Positions 8,501 through 17,041 of a stretch of 64,000 nucleotides of DNA are shown here, piece after piece. Numbering within the stretch: position 1 is the first letter of the stretch; each line of letters opens with the position of its first letter. The stretch comes from Lysinibacillus sp. FSL M8-0337 (GTDB taxonomy: Bacteria > Bacillota > Bacilli > Bacillales_A > Planococcaceae). Below the pieces are notes generated by a model. It saw nothing but the letters and a program-made list of their open reading frames with translations. It was not told where the DNA came from and did not search any database. The position numbers were made by a program, and so were the translations under genes. The DNA lies in the NCBI RefSeq assembly GCF_038593855.1, contig NZ_CP151996.1, forward strand, positions 4,216,001 to 4,280,000, given 5' to 3'.

Positions 8501-9720
8501 AGATTAGTAGCATCAATATATAAATTTACTGGAAGATAACTAACCTTATTGTTTTCAACTGTTAAAATATCATTAACACCATCATTATTCATATCTTCTA
8601 TAAATAGTTGCTCGATTCCCCCCCCACTTGTAGTAATATCAGGAGCGCTGTTAAATTGACCTACCCCATTATTAAGGTGAATATCTAATTTCTTTTGATT
8701 TGCATTATTTAAAGCTGTAAGAGCAATATCCTTATAACCGTCATTATTTAAATCACCAATTGCAATTGAACCATTTATAAATGCACTTCGACTTAATAGC
8801 GTTATATCAAAACCTGTATTCGCACTATTACGAAGTCCTACAGATATTTCAATTGATTTCGATGGGTAACTACCTCTCACTAATACAAAATCATCTTTTC
8901 CGTCTTGATTTAAATCATCTGAAGCAACATATAGTGCGGCTATACTATCCGATCTTTGAGGTACTGCTTCAAGGTGAAATGTACCATCGCCATTACCTAG
9001 TCCAATTTTAAATAAATCATTATGATTTTTATTATCTGTCGAACAAATATAGTCTAAATTATGATCACCATTAAAATCCCCCATAGAACAACTTTGAACT
9101 CCCGATAGAATATCTACACCCACACTCTCTATCAATGAGAATGAAGGATTATTTGGTGTACTATTATTAATGCCTACATATACTTTTTCAGTTTCAAACC
9201 AAATGATATCATTTTTTCCATCATTATTGACATCTCCCGTTTGCACACTCTTACCGTAAAAAGCTTTTGAAAATAGATTAAACGTAGATTGTTTCGTTAA
9301 TGTTTGATTATCATGGTTCCATAAAATAATATTATTAGGGCTTTCTGGAACGCCATTTGGTCCGGCTGAAACAATATCCTGTTTACCATCACCATCTAAG
9401 TCAGTCATTGCTGTACTATAAAATTCATTCAGCTCCCGACTCCCATTATGTAATTGATAGGCAGGTACTCCTTTTAAATCGCTTAACGTAAAGGGTGTTA
9501 AACCCACCATTCCTGCCATGTGGAGTGTACCATCACTATCTTTTCCAATAGCTACTACTTTTTTTCCAGAGCCAATCGTTCTACCCGAAAATACCGCTTG
9601 TGGTTCTCCTAAAAATATTTGATTTAACGATGTTGCCTTTGCTTCTCGAGGTGCAATCGGAAGCAAGCTAAGTAGCATGATAAAAACAATAACAACATGT
9701 AACAATTTCTTATTCTGCAT
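5506..9720 (-). CDS. Large SLH-anchored surface protein with FG-GAP, Ig-like and InlB-type repeats
   Basis: A 1404-aa secreted multidomain protein. A signal peptide ends near residue 29 (AKA-TS). Residues about 110-400 hold at least six Ca-binding FG-GAP/VCBS motifs (DLDGDGKQDIV, DVNNDGKNDII, DFNGDHNLDYI, DLNQDGKDDFV, DLNNDGYKDIA, DMNNDGVNDIL). A Big_2 Ig-like domain follows (about 405-485), then a cadherin-like beta sandwich (490-583), further cadherin/Ig-like domains (585-890), one InlB/Flg_new repeat with GGWYMD and TVYAKW (893-962), a Ser/Pro/Thr linker, an unknown domain (990-1220) and three C-terminal SLH domains (FKDVANHWSKEAV, YADVTTDAWYASY, FKDEGQIAEYAKS). SLH domains bind pyruvylated secondary cell-wall polymer, so the protein sits on the cell surface. 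Its ligand is unknown. It is flanked by terminators and appears monocistronic. Confidence 0.92.
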   Translation of the reverse strand: MQNKKLLHVVIVFIMLLSLLPIAPREAKATSLNQIFLGEPQAVFSGRTIGSGKKVVAIGKDSDGTLHMAGMVGLTPFTLSDLKGVPAYQLHNGSRELNEFYSTAMTDLDGDGKQDIVSAGPNGVPESPNNIILWNHDNQTLTKQSTFNLFSKAFYGKSVQTGDVNNDGKNDIIWFETEKVYVGINNSTPNNPSFSLIESVGVDILSGVQSCSMGDFNGDHNLDYICSTDNKNHNDLFKIGLGNGDGTFHLEAVPQRSDSIAALYVASDDLNQDGKDDFVLVRGSYPSKSIEISVGLRNSANTGFDITLLSRSAFINGSIAIGDLNNDGYKDIALTALNNANQKKLDIHLNNGVGQFNSAPDITTSGGGIEQLFIEDMNNDGVNDILTVENNKVSYLPVNLYIDATNLALDQTNITLKPNATKQLTALFTPANTTFQDVTWVSSDPTIVTVDQNGLVTGLAEGSATITVTSTKDGTKFATCNVVVGNPPTLSNLTVSEGTLSPTFAEDTNDYTVHVDNAVTSLKVTPTVMDTAATIKVLDTDVTSDSPSDELSLQVGKNSIPVVVKSSNGIENTYTLTVIRSASMPVITNASTTEHSQTQSGLVITSEDGNAVTHLKISNIQGGALFKNDGTTVIQNGDFITIAEGNSGLKFTPTQYLNSVANDVFSFDVAAALDATESGLSHTAQGTISVSEVNDEPIATDDTLTVKENAKAKIITFAELLGNDKAGPENENNQKLSVKSVDNAVGGTVTIENDEIKFALEKDFKGQAGFQYTIVDDGTTSGLIDPKEATGNVVFSVQENQIPTVNEAIANQQGIAGGDAISIDLSTTFKDLDNDSLTLSATSHKEAIATVSIKDNNLKINPLSAGQATITVTAEDDFGGKVTTDFEITVVPQFTVTFEVNGGSKVQAQKVKEGAVATKPSENPTKAGYTFGGWYMDRELTKLFDFTKGIVGNTTVYAKWEVMSSGDGGSSSSTPSTSEPTPKPTPTEEVKVLVNGKEEAIGKATNTQVGSQKVMTVTVDSKKLQEKLAAEGNKAVVTIPVNNDADIIVGELNAQMVKNMQNEQAIVVIQTPTASYTLPASQINIDAISTQIGKGIALEDIKVQIEIAKPTNDMVKFVENVAQQGNFSVMVAPIEFTVKAVSAMKTVDVTSFNAYVQRTIAVPKDVEASKITTGIVVKQDGTTHHVPTKVIQKEGKYYAVINSLTNSTYALVWNPIEFKDVANHWSKEAVNNLGSRMIINGVREGIFAPNQDITRAQFAAIIVRALGLKTDDRTNHYADVTTDAWYASYINAASEYKLIQGYSNGNFGPNDKITRQQAMTILARALLLTDVDKTISEQEATTILATFKDEGQIAEYAKSPIAVAVKTGLVTGKENKTIAPTANISRAEVAVIIERFLKKAELIN

Positions 9721-9912
9721 TCTATTTCTCCTCTTCTAGTTTATTTTTCTAAAATGAATGCCGTAATCAGCATAACAACTGAAACTCTCAAACTTCTCTC
9801 AAATAAGATACTTTAGCATTAATTTCATAGGAAATGATTATTACTTTTTACATTATCAATCTCTATTTAAAACCGTAAAAAGGACTTACATTTAATTAAA
9901 TAGCCAAACAAA

Positions 9913-9954
9913 AATAGCATCTATTATCGTGATAATCCGATAATAGATGCTATT
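9913..9954 (-). terminator. Terminator after the CwlO-like gene
   Basis: A 17-bp perfect stem, AATAGCATCTATTATCG and its complement around TGATAATC, followed on the minus strand by TTTTTGTTT. It lies about 50 nt past the stop at 10007. Confidence 0.85.
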
Positions 9955-10006
9955 GCCTATTTTTATTTAACTTTTTTGCTATTTCATTCGTCTAACTGTT
10001 ATAAGC

Positions 10007-11134
10007 TTATTGAATACGACCGAAGCCTACTAAATATTGGTTCCACCAATCAAGTGATTCGATCACTACGCCTTTATTTTGCGCATCAATCATTGTGTTA
10101 TTACCAAGGTAAATCCCAACATGTGCTACGCCTGAACCATAGCTAAAGAATACTAAATCACCAACGCGAGCTTCACTTGCTGAAATACGTTGTGTTGCTA
10201 AGTATTGTTGTGATGCTGTACGAGGTAATGATACCCCAGCTTGCTTGTAAGACCATTGTACAAGACCAGAACAGTCAAAGCCTGTTGTAGGGTTACTACC
10301 ACCCCAAACATACGCACGACCTAGGAATTGCTTGGCAGTTGAAATAGCACCACCTGAAGATGCTGTACCAGCACCAGATCCTACGACGATTGACTGTGGT
10401 TTGCCACCGTTATTGTTCACTTGTACAACAGGTGTAGCTGATTGAAGTGCACGTAAACGAGCCGCTTCTTCTTCAGCAGCCTTACGTTCAGCTTCTAAAC
10501 GCTCTTCTTCTTGTTTCGTTGCAATTTGAGCCTTTAATGCAAGTGATTTTGCTTGGTTTTCAGCTTTTTTCACTTCCATTTCGCTTTCCTTTTGTTGAAG
10601 CTCTTGGAATTGTTTTTGAAGCTCTTTTTGTTTTTCATCTAATGTTGCTTTTTGTTGTTCTAATTTCGCTTTATCTGCTTCTTGTTGATTTACTAGCTCT
10701 TGGTCAGCATCCATTAATGTTTTAACCGCTACGACACGGTCCATTAAATCTGCAAAACTCTTTGCTTCTAGCACAACGCTTAAATAGACACCTACTGTGT
10801 TATCTTGTGCTTGATAAGCAGCCATACGTTCACTTAAAATAGCTGAACGTTGCTCAATGCGTTTTTCCGTTTCAACAATACCTGCATCTACTTCTTTGAT
10901 ATCAGCTTGTACTTGGTTAAATACTTTCACTTTTTCATCAATTTCTTGTTGTAGCTGTTGTAACTCTGTCTCTAATTTTTTTACTTCCGCATCGATTTTT
11001 GCTTTTTTCTCGATCATTTGCTGAGACGTTTCTTCAGCGTGTGCTTCAATCGGTTGTACTGTATTAAATAATAAGCCGCCTGCAAGTGCTAATGTTAGCA
11101 CCATCGACTTACGCCATTTATTGCGCTTACCCAT
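10007..11134 (-). CDS. CwlO/PcsB-like NlpC/P60 peptidoglycan endopeptidase
   Basis: A 375-aa secreted hydrolase. A signal peptide (about residues 1-33, AHA-EE) is followed by a long coiled coil (35-225) like those of CwlO and PcsB, which in those proteins mediates control by FtsEX. A Gly/Ser linker leads to a C-terminal NlpC/P60 domain (about 260-375) with the catalytic Cys in FDCSGLVQWSY, His in GVAHVGIYLG and a third polar residue further on. Family enzymes cut D-Glu-meso-DAP or equivalent stem-peptide bonds during wall growth. A perfect WalR-type box lies about 280 nt upstream, which suggests control by the wall stress system WalRK. The symbol cwlO is plausible but not assigned, because paralogues with this layout exist. 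Confidence 0.9.
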   Translation of the reverse strand: MGKRNKWRKSMVLTLALAGGLLFNTVQPIEAHAEETSQQMIEKKAKIDAEVKKLETELQQLQQEIDEKVKVFNQVQADIKEVDAGIVETEKRIEQRSAILSERMAAYQAQDNTVGVYLSVVLEAKSFADLMDRVVAVKTLMDADQELVNQQEADKAKLEQQKATLDEKQKELQKQFQELQQKESEMEVKKAENQAKSLALKAQIATKQEEERLEAERKAAEEEAARLRALQSATPVVQVNNNGGKPQSIVVGSGAGTASSGGAISTAKQFLGRAYVWGGSNPTTGFDCSGLVQWSYKQAGVSLPRTASQQYLATQRISASEARVGDLVFFSYGSGVAHVGIYLGNNTMIDAQNKGVVIESLDWWNQYLVGFGRIQ

Positions 11135-11408
11135 GAATCTTCATTTCCCTTCATCTATCAATTTCGCTCTTTATTTTCTTATGTAAATACTTGAACGATT
11201 AAATTAAGTTCTTATGTTTTTATTAGCCTTTTAAAGTTTAGCATTAATGCCGTAACTTTTATACTATTTCTCATCGTTTTAATAGTAAAGTAAAACTCGA
11301 AATATAATTGTAACATTGTATAAAACGCGACATTTTTCTACAAAACCTTTATATATAGCTATAAAATGACGTTTCCATCTACGAGTAGTCCATTTCACCT
11401 TGGTGTTT

Positions 11409-11425
11409 TGTAATCTTTTTGTAAT
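11409..11425 (+). promoter_or_regulatory. WalR-type direct repeat
   Basis: TGTAAT-CTTTT-TGTAAT is a perfect fit to the WalR (YycF) consensus TGTWAH-N5-TGTWAH. It stands on the strand opposite to the CwlO-like gene, between the upstream terminator and that gene. The orientation could point to repression or to an unusual activation geometry. Function inferred. Confidence 0.5.
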
Positions 11426-11432
11426 ATAAAAA

Positions 11433-11456
11433 AGGTAGGAGAATCATCCCCTACCT
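11433..11456 (-). terminator. Terminator after the UbiB-family gene
   Basis: AGGTAGG and CCTACCT arms followed on the minus strand by a run of seven T, directly after the stop codon at 11458. Confidence 0.8.
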
Positions 11457-11457
11457 A

Positions 11458-13446
11458 CTATTTCATTGAACGTAAAGCTTGAATGGACAGCCGTACTAAT
11501 AAGATGGCACACAGAAATAACCCTAGGTATGCAGCCGTATTTAAATACACTGCATATGGTTCATGTATAAATTGAGAAATGGCTAACAACGCAACAGAAA
11601 TGATTCCAAATGTAATACCAACAAGTAATAAGACAAAACGGGAAAATAGCTGAGTAATGAAACGAGCATTGTGGTCATCTGAAAAAATATCATGATGCAA
11701 TATAATTTTTCCACTTTCTACTCGTTGAATTAGCTGATCGATACGCCTTGGCATTTTTCGTAAAGTAGGGATTAACATCGACAGTTCTTCCTGTATACGC
11801 TCTTTTGTTTCTAACGGTTCTTTAAACGGTCTTAAAAATGCAGCTCGCATATAAGATGCCGAAAAATCCTTCGCTTCTGTAAAAATATCAAATTGTGAAT
11901 CAATTACACGCAATGTTCCATCTAGTGTTACTAATGATCGTAGCGCCAAACCAACAGAGGGATAAAACGCAAGACCAAAATCCCGTACCACTGTAAATAA
12001 CGAATGGATTAGTTCTTCGGTTGGGATACGATCAACATAGGATATTTTCAGCAATATTTGATCCATTGCCTGCTCCACCCTAGCACGTTCCGCATGTTCT
12101 TTATTTTCTACGAGTAGCATTAAGCCATCGTATAAAATACCTGAATCATTTTGTTGGATACCTAGTAAAAATAGCTTTAACCCTTCTTGCTGAGTAGCAC
12201 CTAGGCGTCCAACCGCTCCGAAGTCTAGCAGGATTGGTACTCCATCTGTCTCATCAATGTAAACATTCCCTGGATGTGGGTCCGCATGAAATATCCCTGA
12301 AAATAACATCTGCTCAAAAAAAGAATACAAAATTGTTCGTGCAAATTGGCTACGATCAATGTTTTGTCGTCGAAATTCAGATGCCCCTTCCGCCACGCTT
12401 TTACCACGAACGTATTCCATAACAATAATGTCTTCATCACAAAACTCTGTATATATTTTAGGGATGCGCACTTTATAATCGCTTTTAGCAAGAGCATTTG
12501 TTACCTGTAGTGTATTTCGTACTTCGATATCTAAATGAATTTCTTCCCTTAAACCATCCGCAAATCCACCAGCTAATTCTCGAAAGCCTAACGACTCTGC
12601 CCAAGTAGATTTGTTGGAAAACCAATTTGCAAATTCCTCTAAAATATCAAGGTCATCACGCATAATCCCCTTTACTTCAGGACGCAGTAGCTTCACCACA
12701 ACTTCTTCGTAATTTTTCAGCCGTGCCTTATGTACTTGCCCGATAGAGGCTGCTGCTAATGGCTCCGTTTGAAAGTTAATAAATACATCGTCTACTGACC
12801 TTGGTAAGGAAGTTTCTAAAATCTTTGTAACCTGCTCATGCGGCAGAGGTTTTACACTTTGCTGTAGATGTTCTAGCTCATCAATGATAATTGGAGAAAA
12901 TAATTCTTTACGCGTAGATAGTACTTGCCCGAATTTGACGAAAATCCCGCCGCATTGCTCTAATGTTGTTCTTAAGGCAATGGCAAGCTCCTTTTCATTT
13001 TCTCGTTGCCTCGCATATTTAATCGTTTGGACAATTCCATTTGTCACTGCAATTTTTAACACCTGACGTAATCGCTTCTGCTGACGCCAGTAGCTACGCA
13101 ATCTCAATAAAATGGATTTTTGCCCATGACGTCGCTCCCCTCCCTTAATGCCAATTGGATCAAATAGTTCGAAAACAAGGTAGAGCAGCATGGAGATAAG
13201 GAGCATACTACCTATCCAAATAAGGGTGCTTACTTCCGTAACAGTTTGCATCATCGTTTCCGATAAAAAATCTCGATGGCGCAAGTAGGAATACCAATAT
13301 ACAAAGGACGTAAGCGTTACACTAATAACAACAGAGAGCACTCTGCGTACAAAATTTATATTAGAACCTATTAATCGTCCGCTAACAAAATAAATAATTC
13401 CTGCAACAAAAATAATTTGAATTAGTAACTTCAAATAAACCAACAA
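11458..13446 (-). CDS. ABC1/AarF (UbiB) family protein-kinase-like ATPase
   Basis: A 662-aa membrane protein. Two or three N-terminal hydrophobic segments (residues 5-25, 35-55, 75-95) precede a UbiB-type kinase-like domain with the family's KxGQ motif in FVKFGQVLSTR, the Ala-rich nucleotide loop AAASIGQVH, the lysine of VVVKLLRP, the catalytic-loop HADPHPGNVYID and LLDFGAVGRL. Two C-terminal membrane helices (about 610-660) end the protein. UbiB/COQ8 proteins support isoprenoid-quinone synthesis by ATPase activity; in menaquinone-only Firmicutes the exact job is unclear. Translation starts at TTG (13446), preceded by GGGAGG at 6 nt. The gene seems monocistronic. Confidence 0.9.
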   Translation of the reverse strand: MLVYLKLLIQIIFVAGIIYFVSGRLIGSNINFVRRVLSVVISVTLTSFVYWYSYLRHRDFLSETMMQTVTEVSTLIWIGSMLLISMLLYLVFELFDPIGIKGGERRHGQKSILLRLRSYWRQQKRLRQVLKIAVTNGIVQTIKYARQRENEKELAIALRTTLEQCGGIFVKFGQVLSTRKELFSPIIIDELEHLQQSVKPLPHEQVTKILETSLPRSVDDVFINFQTEPLAAASIGQVHKARLKNYEEVVVKLLRPEVKGIMRDDLDILEEFANWFSNKSTWAESLGFRELAGGFADGLREEIHLDIEVRNTLQVTNALAKSDYKVRIPKIYTEFCDEDIIVMEYVRGKSVAEGASEFRRQNIDRSQFARTILYSFFEQMLFSGIFHADPHPGNVYIDETDGVPILLDFGAVGRLGATQQEGLKLFLLGIQQNDSGILYDGLMLLVENKEHAERARVEQAMDQILLKISYVDRIPTEELIHSLFTVVRDFGLAFYPSVGLALRSLVTLDGTLRVIDSQFDIFTEAKDFSASYMRAAFLRPFKEPLETKERIQEELSMLIPTLRKMPRRIDQLIQRVESGKIILHHDIFSDDHNARFITQLFSRFVLLLVGITFGIISVALLAISQFIHEPYAVYLNTAAYLGLFLCAILLVRLSIQALRSMK

Positions 13447-13700
13447 GTGCCACCTCCCGCTGTTTTTCCTAATACTGCTAGTATAACAAATTCATGAACG
13501 AACTTTCCTTTACTAGCCACTAACGACAAAAGAGGTTTTACAGAAACTTATCATAATTAGTTGAAGTCATTCCATTAGCATCTTTTATATAGTAGTTCTC
13601 TCCTAAAGCGAAAAAAATCCACTTCGCTTTCCATGGGTACATTGCAAGGCACAACAACTTGTGCCCTCCCAAAGAAATCTTCGTGGATTTTTAAATTTCA

Positions 13701-13722
13701 AAATTGTTTGAGTGACTGGCAC
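13701..13722 (+). repeat. Stop-codon repeat, copy 1 (GTGACTGGCAC core)
   Basis: AAATTGTTTGAGTGACTGGC plus AC ends 3 nt before the complement of the tsdA stop codon. It is one of six copies in the window that touch or overlap a stop codon. Confidence 0.75.
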
Positions 13723-13725
13723 TTA

Positions 13726-14676
13726 TTAGTTCGTAGAGAGAACTTGCTCCCAATCAATTGTGCCATTTTTCACTTGTTCGCGTTTCTCTTTGTTCATTAA
13801 ATCGTTAGGACGACCACCTTTAGGCCAGTCTTTATCGTGGTTGGCCCACTCCGGACGATCTTGCGATAAAATGTAAGCCGCTAAATCAGCAGCATCTTGA
13901 TCGGATAACGTACCACCCGCTCCAACTGGCATATTGTTTTGAATGTAGCCAGCCATTTTAGACATACGTGCCATGCCCGCTCCATCATTAAAGGAATTTT
14001 CTCCCCATAATGCTGGACCTGTAGTAGCACCCGTTCCAGAACCATCAGCAGCGTGACAAGCAATACAAGATTGCGCATACAATTCTTCACCGTGTGCTAC
14101 ATCTGGAATAGGGACGCTTTTCATATTACTTGTGCCAGCCCATTCACGCTCTGCACCAATCGGCACGCCTTGTGAAATATAAGCAAAGTAGGCAACCATC
14201 GCTTCAAGCTCGTCACTATTCATATCAAATTTTTTACCGTTCATACTTCGCACCATACAACCATTAATTCGCTCTTCAATCGTTACAATGCCTCCAGAAC
14301 GAGCAATATATTGTGGATAGTTAGCTGTGACACCAACTAGAGAAGATGCTTGTTCATCATACCCTGCACCTGCATGACAGCTTGTGCAAGATAGCTGATT
14401 TCCTACGTAATCATCTGCCGCAACATGCGTATTATTTACCAGTTCATAACCATATAAAATCGCTTCTTTCATCGGTCCATCCGGTACTTCTTCGATACTT
14501 GGTGGAGCGTAGACGACTTTTTGTGAATTTGCCGTCGTTGGTATTTGTGTTTTAACCGCCGCTTCGTTCGTCTCACCATTGGCGTCACCTAATATTTTGT
14601 CACTAATGGCTGCTCCAACAAAAAGAGTAGCAGCTATTAAGATTGTTCCTGCTATACCAGTTGTCATTTTCTTCAT
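13726..14676 (-). CDS. tsdA: TsdA-like dihaem c-type cytochrome (probable thiosulfate dehydrogenase)
   Basis: A 316-aa exported protein held by an N-terminal hydrophobic segment (residues 7-25). Two CxxCH haem sites are visible, CTSCH at 97-101 and CIACH at 204-208. Between them stands ERINGCMVRSMNG with Cys140, which matches the conserved Cys that serves as unusual axial haem ligand in TsdA thiosulfate dehydrogenases, together with the NYPQY...R segment before it. TsdA couples two thiosulfates to tetrathionate or runs the reverse reaction. The neighbouring genes for persulfide and sulfite handling support a sulfur substrate. I choose ATG 14676 over the GTG one codon upstream, since it gives 8 nt to the GGGGGG site. 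The gap of 450 nt to the next gene suggests its own promoter. Confidence 0.78.
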   Translation of the reverse strand: MKKMTTGIAGTILIAATLFVGAAISDKILGDANGETNEAAVKTQIPTTANSQKVVYAPPSIEEVPDGPMKEAILYGYELVNNTHVAADDYVGNQLSCTSCHAGAGYDEQASSLVGVTANYPQYIARSGGIVTIEERINGCMVRSMNGKKFDMNSDELEAMVAYFAYISQGVPIGAEREWAGTSNMKSVPIPDVAHGEELYAQSCIACHAADGSGTGATTGPALWGENSFNDGAGMARMSKMAGYIQNNMPVGAGGTLSDQDAADLAAYILSQDRPEWANHDKDWPKGGRPNDLMNKEKREQVKNGTIDWEQVLSTN

Positions 14677-15128
14677 CACTAATACCCCCCTTTGTATGTT
14701 AATTTTATTCTAGCAAGATAATATATGGCAGGATGTGATTTTTCTCACACTTCGCAATTTTAGAACCATAAAGCCGATAAAAATGGAATTAATATACATA
14801 AATATTTGTACTATAACAACAGAAACAATGCTTAATACCCCTTGTGGTTTCCACCTTTATCTGCTAACACCATTGGATAAAAACCCAATGGCTTGCTTTG
14901 TGGCCTATTGTTCGGCAGGAATAATGCTAGCGCAGAGGCGACTCCTGCTCTGAACGCCTAAAACGTATGTCGCAAGCTTTCCACGCGCAAGCAGAGGGTT
15001 GCGGCTTACTGTGCTGAGCGGAAAGCACCGCCGTAATAGTCAACAACGACATAGCAAAAAAAGTGTTAGATTGACCTCAGTCAATCTAACACTTTTTCAC
15101 GTTTGTGCAACAGCGTATGATGATGCAC
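14677..15128. other. Gap between the sulfur operon and tsdA, contains repeat copy B
   Basis: No gene is supported. Positions about 14860-14900 hold a CCATTGG-CCAATGG hairpin, and 14990-15100 hold copy B of the dispersed hairpin element. The promoter of tsdA must lie in 14680-14860, but no clear -35/-10 pair was recognised. Confidence 0.6.
14990..15100. repeat. Dispersed hairpin repeat, copy B
   Basis: It holds GCGGCTTACTGTG and GGAAAGCACCGCC, then the hairpin AGTGTTAGATTGA-CCTCAG-TCAATCTAACACT (15058-15097). The same order of blocks is seen, reverse-complemented, in copy A. The stem could act as a terminator for the DsbA-family gene that ends at 15129. Confidence 0.8.
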
Positions 15129-15836
15129 TTATAATTTACATGCACCATCAGCACAAGAAGCATCACCATTACCAACCATATTTAAAGTAGGTTTAATACC
15201 TGCAATTTCCGCAGCCTGATGCAATGTACGTACGAATACTTCATTCGGCTCAGCACCTTTAATACCGTAACGATTTTCAAAAACAAAGAATGGCACGCTT
15301 TGTACCCCAATCTGTTGCGCATCGTAGCGATCTTTATCTAACTCTTCCTTAAAAGCTTCATTTGTATTCAATACTTGTTGTGCTTCGGCAACATCTAAGC
15401 CTAACTCTTTAATAACCGCTAGCAACATGGCATCATCATTTAAATCTTTACCTTCCATTAAGTAAGCAGCCATTAACACATCTATATAAGCGGCTTCTTT
15501 CCCAAATTGCTTCGTCCATTTTGCCAAGCGGTGGGCTTTCTCTGTATGCACTTTTTTCATCTCAGCAAATTGATATGTGAGCCCAACTTCCTTTGCTCGT
15601 TCAGTAATACCAATTGTCATTTGTTCAGCTTCTTCACGCGTTACGTTTTGCTGAGCCATAAAATGTTCATAAAAACTTTGCCCCGTCTCTTTCGGTGCAG
15701 TAGGATCAATTTGATAAGATTTGTACTCTATCTCTACTTGATCAGTATATCCAGCCTCTTTTATTGCTCGTTCTAATTCTCTTTTCCCTATATAACAAAA
15801 TGGGCATGAGAAGTCAGAAAACACTTCAATTTTCAT
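15129..15836 (-). CDS. DsbA family oxidoreductase (FrnE-like)
   Basis: A 235-aa thioredoxin-fold protein with the active-site CPFC at residues 11-14 in FSDFSCPFCYIGKRELE, an inserted helical domain, the cis-Pro segment VQSVPFFVFENRYGIKGA, and an extra Cys pair at the C-terminus (CADGAC). There is no signal peptide, so it is cytoplasmic, as FrnE proteins are. FrnE-type enzymes isomerise or reduce disulfides and glutathione-like adducts; here it closes the sulfur operon, 10 nt after the TauE gene, so a role in low-molecular-weight thiol persulfide chemistry is likely by context. Confidence 0.88.
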   Translation of the reverse strand: MKIEVFSDFSCPFCYIGKRELERAIKEAGYTDQVEIEYKSYQIDPTAPKETGQSFYEHFMAQQNVTREEAEQMTIGITERAKEVGLTYQFAEMKKVHTEKAHRLAKWTKQFGKEAAYIDVLMAAYLMEGKDLNDDAMLLAVIKELGLDVAEAQQVLNTNEAFKEELDKDRYDAQQIGVQSVPFFVFENRYGIKGAEPNEVFVRTLHQAAEIAGIKPTLNMVGNGDASCADGACKL

Positions 15837-15846
15837 TGTTATCCTC

Positions 15847-16623
15847 CTATAAAATATCCATCCAAATTTTAATAGCCGTTGCTAGAATCAAGACAGCTAA
15901 TATCCCTTGTAATACTTTCGTATTTAAACTTTTCCCTGCTTTTGCTCCTAGTGGCGCTGCTATTAAACTTGCCACAATCATGATGGCTGCTGGATAATAA
16001 TCCACTTGCCCCGTCATTAGCTTTCCTATTGTTCCCCCAATGGAAGAGATAAAGGTAATGGCTAAACTTGTAGCAATCGTCATTCTCGTTGGTATTCTTA
16101 GTACAACAAGCATGATCGGTACAAGTAGGAAACCACCTGCTGCTCCTACGATACCAGAACCAATACCAACGATGAATGCTAAAATTGCCGCTACGGGCTT
16201 ATTAAAAGTAACATCATTCATTGGCTTATCGTCAATTTGCTTTTTAGGAATAAACATCATAATTGCCGCTATAAGCGCCAAAATCCCATAAACGATATTA
16301 ACGCCTGCCTCCGATAAATATTGGGAACCAAAGCTACCGACAAAGCTACCTGCTAAAATTGCCCCACCCATATAAATAATCAGTGATTTGTTTAGATAGC
16401 CACCTTTACGATATGCCCATACCCCTGCAATCGAAGCGAAAAACACTTGTACAGCACTAATACCTGATACTTCATGTGCTGTGAATGCAGTAAATCCTAG
16501 TAAAGGTGGAATATATAATAGCATTGGATATTTAATAATCGAGCCTCCAATACCAAGCATACCTGAAACATAAGATCCTACAAAGCCGATTAAAAATATC
16601 GTAATAATCCATGTTATATCCAT
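15847..16623 (-). CDS. TauE/SafE family sulfite/sulfur-anion exporter
   Basis: A 258-aa membrane protein with eight predicted hydrophobic segments and the TauE/SafE (PF01925) signatures [21 protein letters not shown] near the N-terminus (key: SGMLGIGGS) and [19 protein letters not shown] in the second half (key: GIVGAAGG). Members export sulfite or other sulfur anions, or import sulfur compounds. In CstR-controlled loci a TauE protein typically removes sulfite or thiosulfate produced by persulfide oxidation, and the neighbours here (persulfide dioxygenase, rhodaneses) fit that. It lies 10 nt from the FrnE-like gene. Confidence 0.88.
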   Translation of the reverse strand: MDITWIITIFLIGFVGSYVSGMLGIGGSIIKYPMLLYIPPLLGFTAFTAHEVSGISAVQVFFASIAGVWAYRKGGYLNKSLIIYMGGAILAGSFVGSFGSQYLSEAGVNIVYGILALIAAIMMFIPKKQIDDKPMNDVTFNKPVAAILAFIVGIGSGIVGAAGGFLLVPIMLVVLRIPTRMTIATSLAITFISSIGGTIGKLMTGQVDYYPAAIMIVASLIAAPLGAKAGKSLNTKVLQGILAVLILATAIKIWMDIL

Positions 16624-16766
16624 CTATTTTTCCTTCTTTCAAGTCGTTTACACCTTGTTGCTTAACGCAAAAGCTAAGTTCACCAAGGCTATTACTGCAT
16701 TCGGCAAAATGCATTATAGAATGAAGTGGAAAGGTGAGTGTCCTGCTTGAACACTCACCCGTCTCA

Positions 16767-16994
16767 TTACGCTTTTTGAATAAAGAATGTAATGACGCCC
16801 GCGTCTTCCGATTTATCTAAAATCGTGTGACCACCTGCATTTGCCCATGCAGGGATATCCGCTAAAGCCCCTTTATCTGTTACTTGTACTTCCAAAATCT
16901 CACCTGAAGCTAGTGTATCCATCGCCTTTTTTGTTTTTACGATCGGCATTGGACAAGATAAACCTGTTGCATCTAATTGTAAATTTGAGTTCAT
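16767..16994 (-). CDS. tusA: TusA family sulfur carrier protein
   Basis: A 75-aa protein with the TusA CPxP motif in DATGLSCPMPIVKTKKAM (Cys14) and the compact beta-alpha-beta-alpha fold. TusA proteins carry a persulfide on this Cys between rhodaneses and acceptors. AAGGAG stands 7 nt before the ATG. It shares its first 30 residues nearly word for word with the TusA domain encoded at 18742-19296, which points to duplication in this locus. Confidence 0.92.
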   Translation of the reverse strand: MNSNLQLDATGLSCPMPIVKTKKAMDTLASGEILEVQVTDKGALADIPAWANAGGHTILDKSEDAGVITFFIQKA

Positions 16995-17019
16995 GTTAAT
17001 CTCCTTTTAAATTGTTTGT

Positions 17020-17041
17020 AAATTGTTTGGGTGACTGGCAC
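17020..17041 (+). repeat. Stop-codon repeat, copy 2
   Basis: AAATTGTTTGGGTGACTGGC plus AC directly abuts the complement of the stop codon of the persulfide dioxygenase gene. Confidence 0.75.

Larger units (their letters stand above)
11135..11457 (-). other. Long leader and promoter region of the CwlO-like gene
   Basis: The 323-base gap holds the UbiB terminator at its right end, the WalR-type box next to it, and then about 270 AT-rich nt before the start codon. A TATACA at about 11315-11320 (minus) could be a -10 element but no convincing -35 matches it. Bacillus cwlO also has a long untranslated leader, which this would resemble. Confidence 0.45.
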
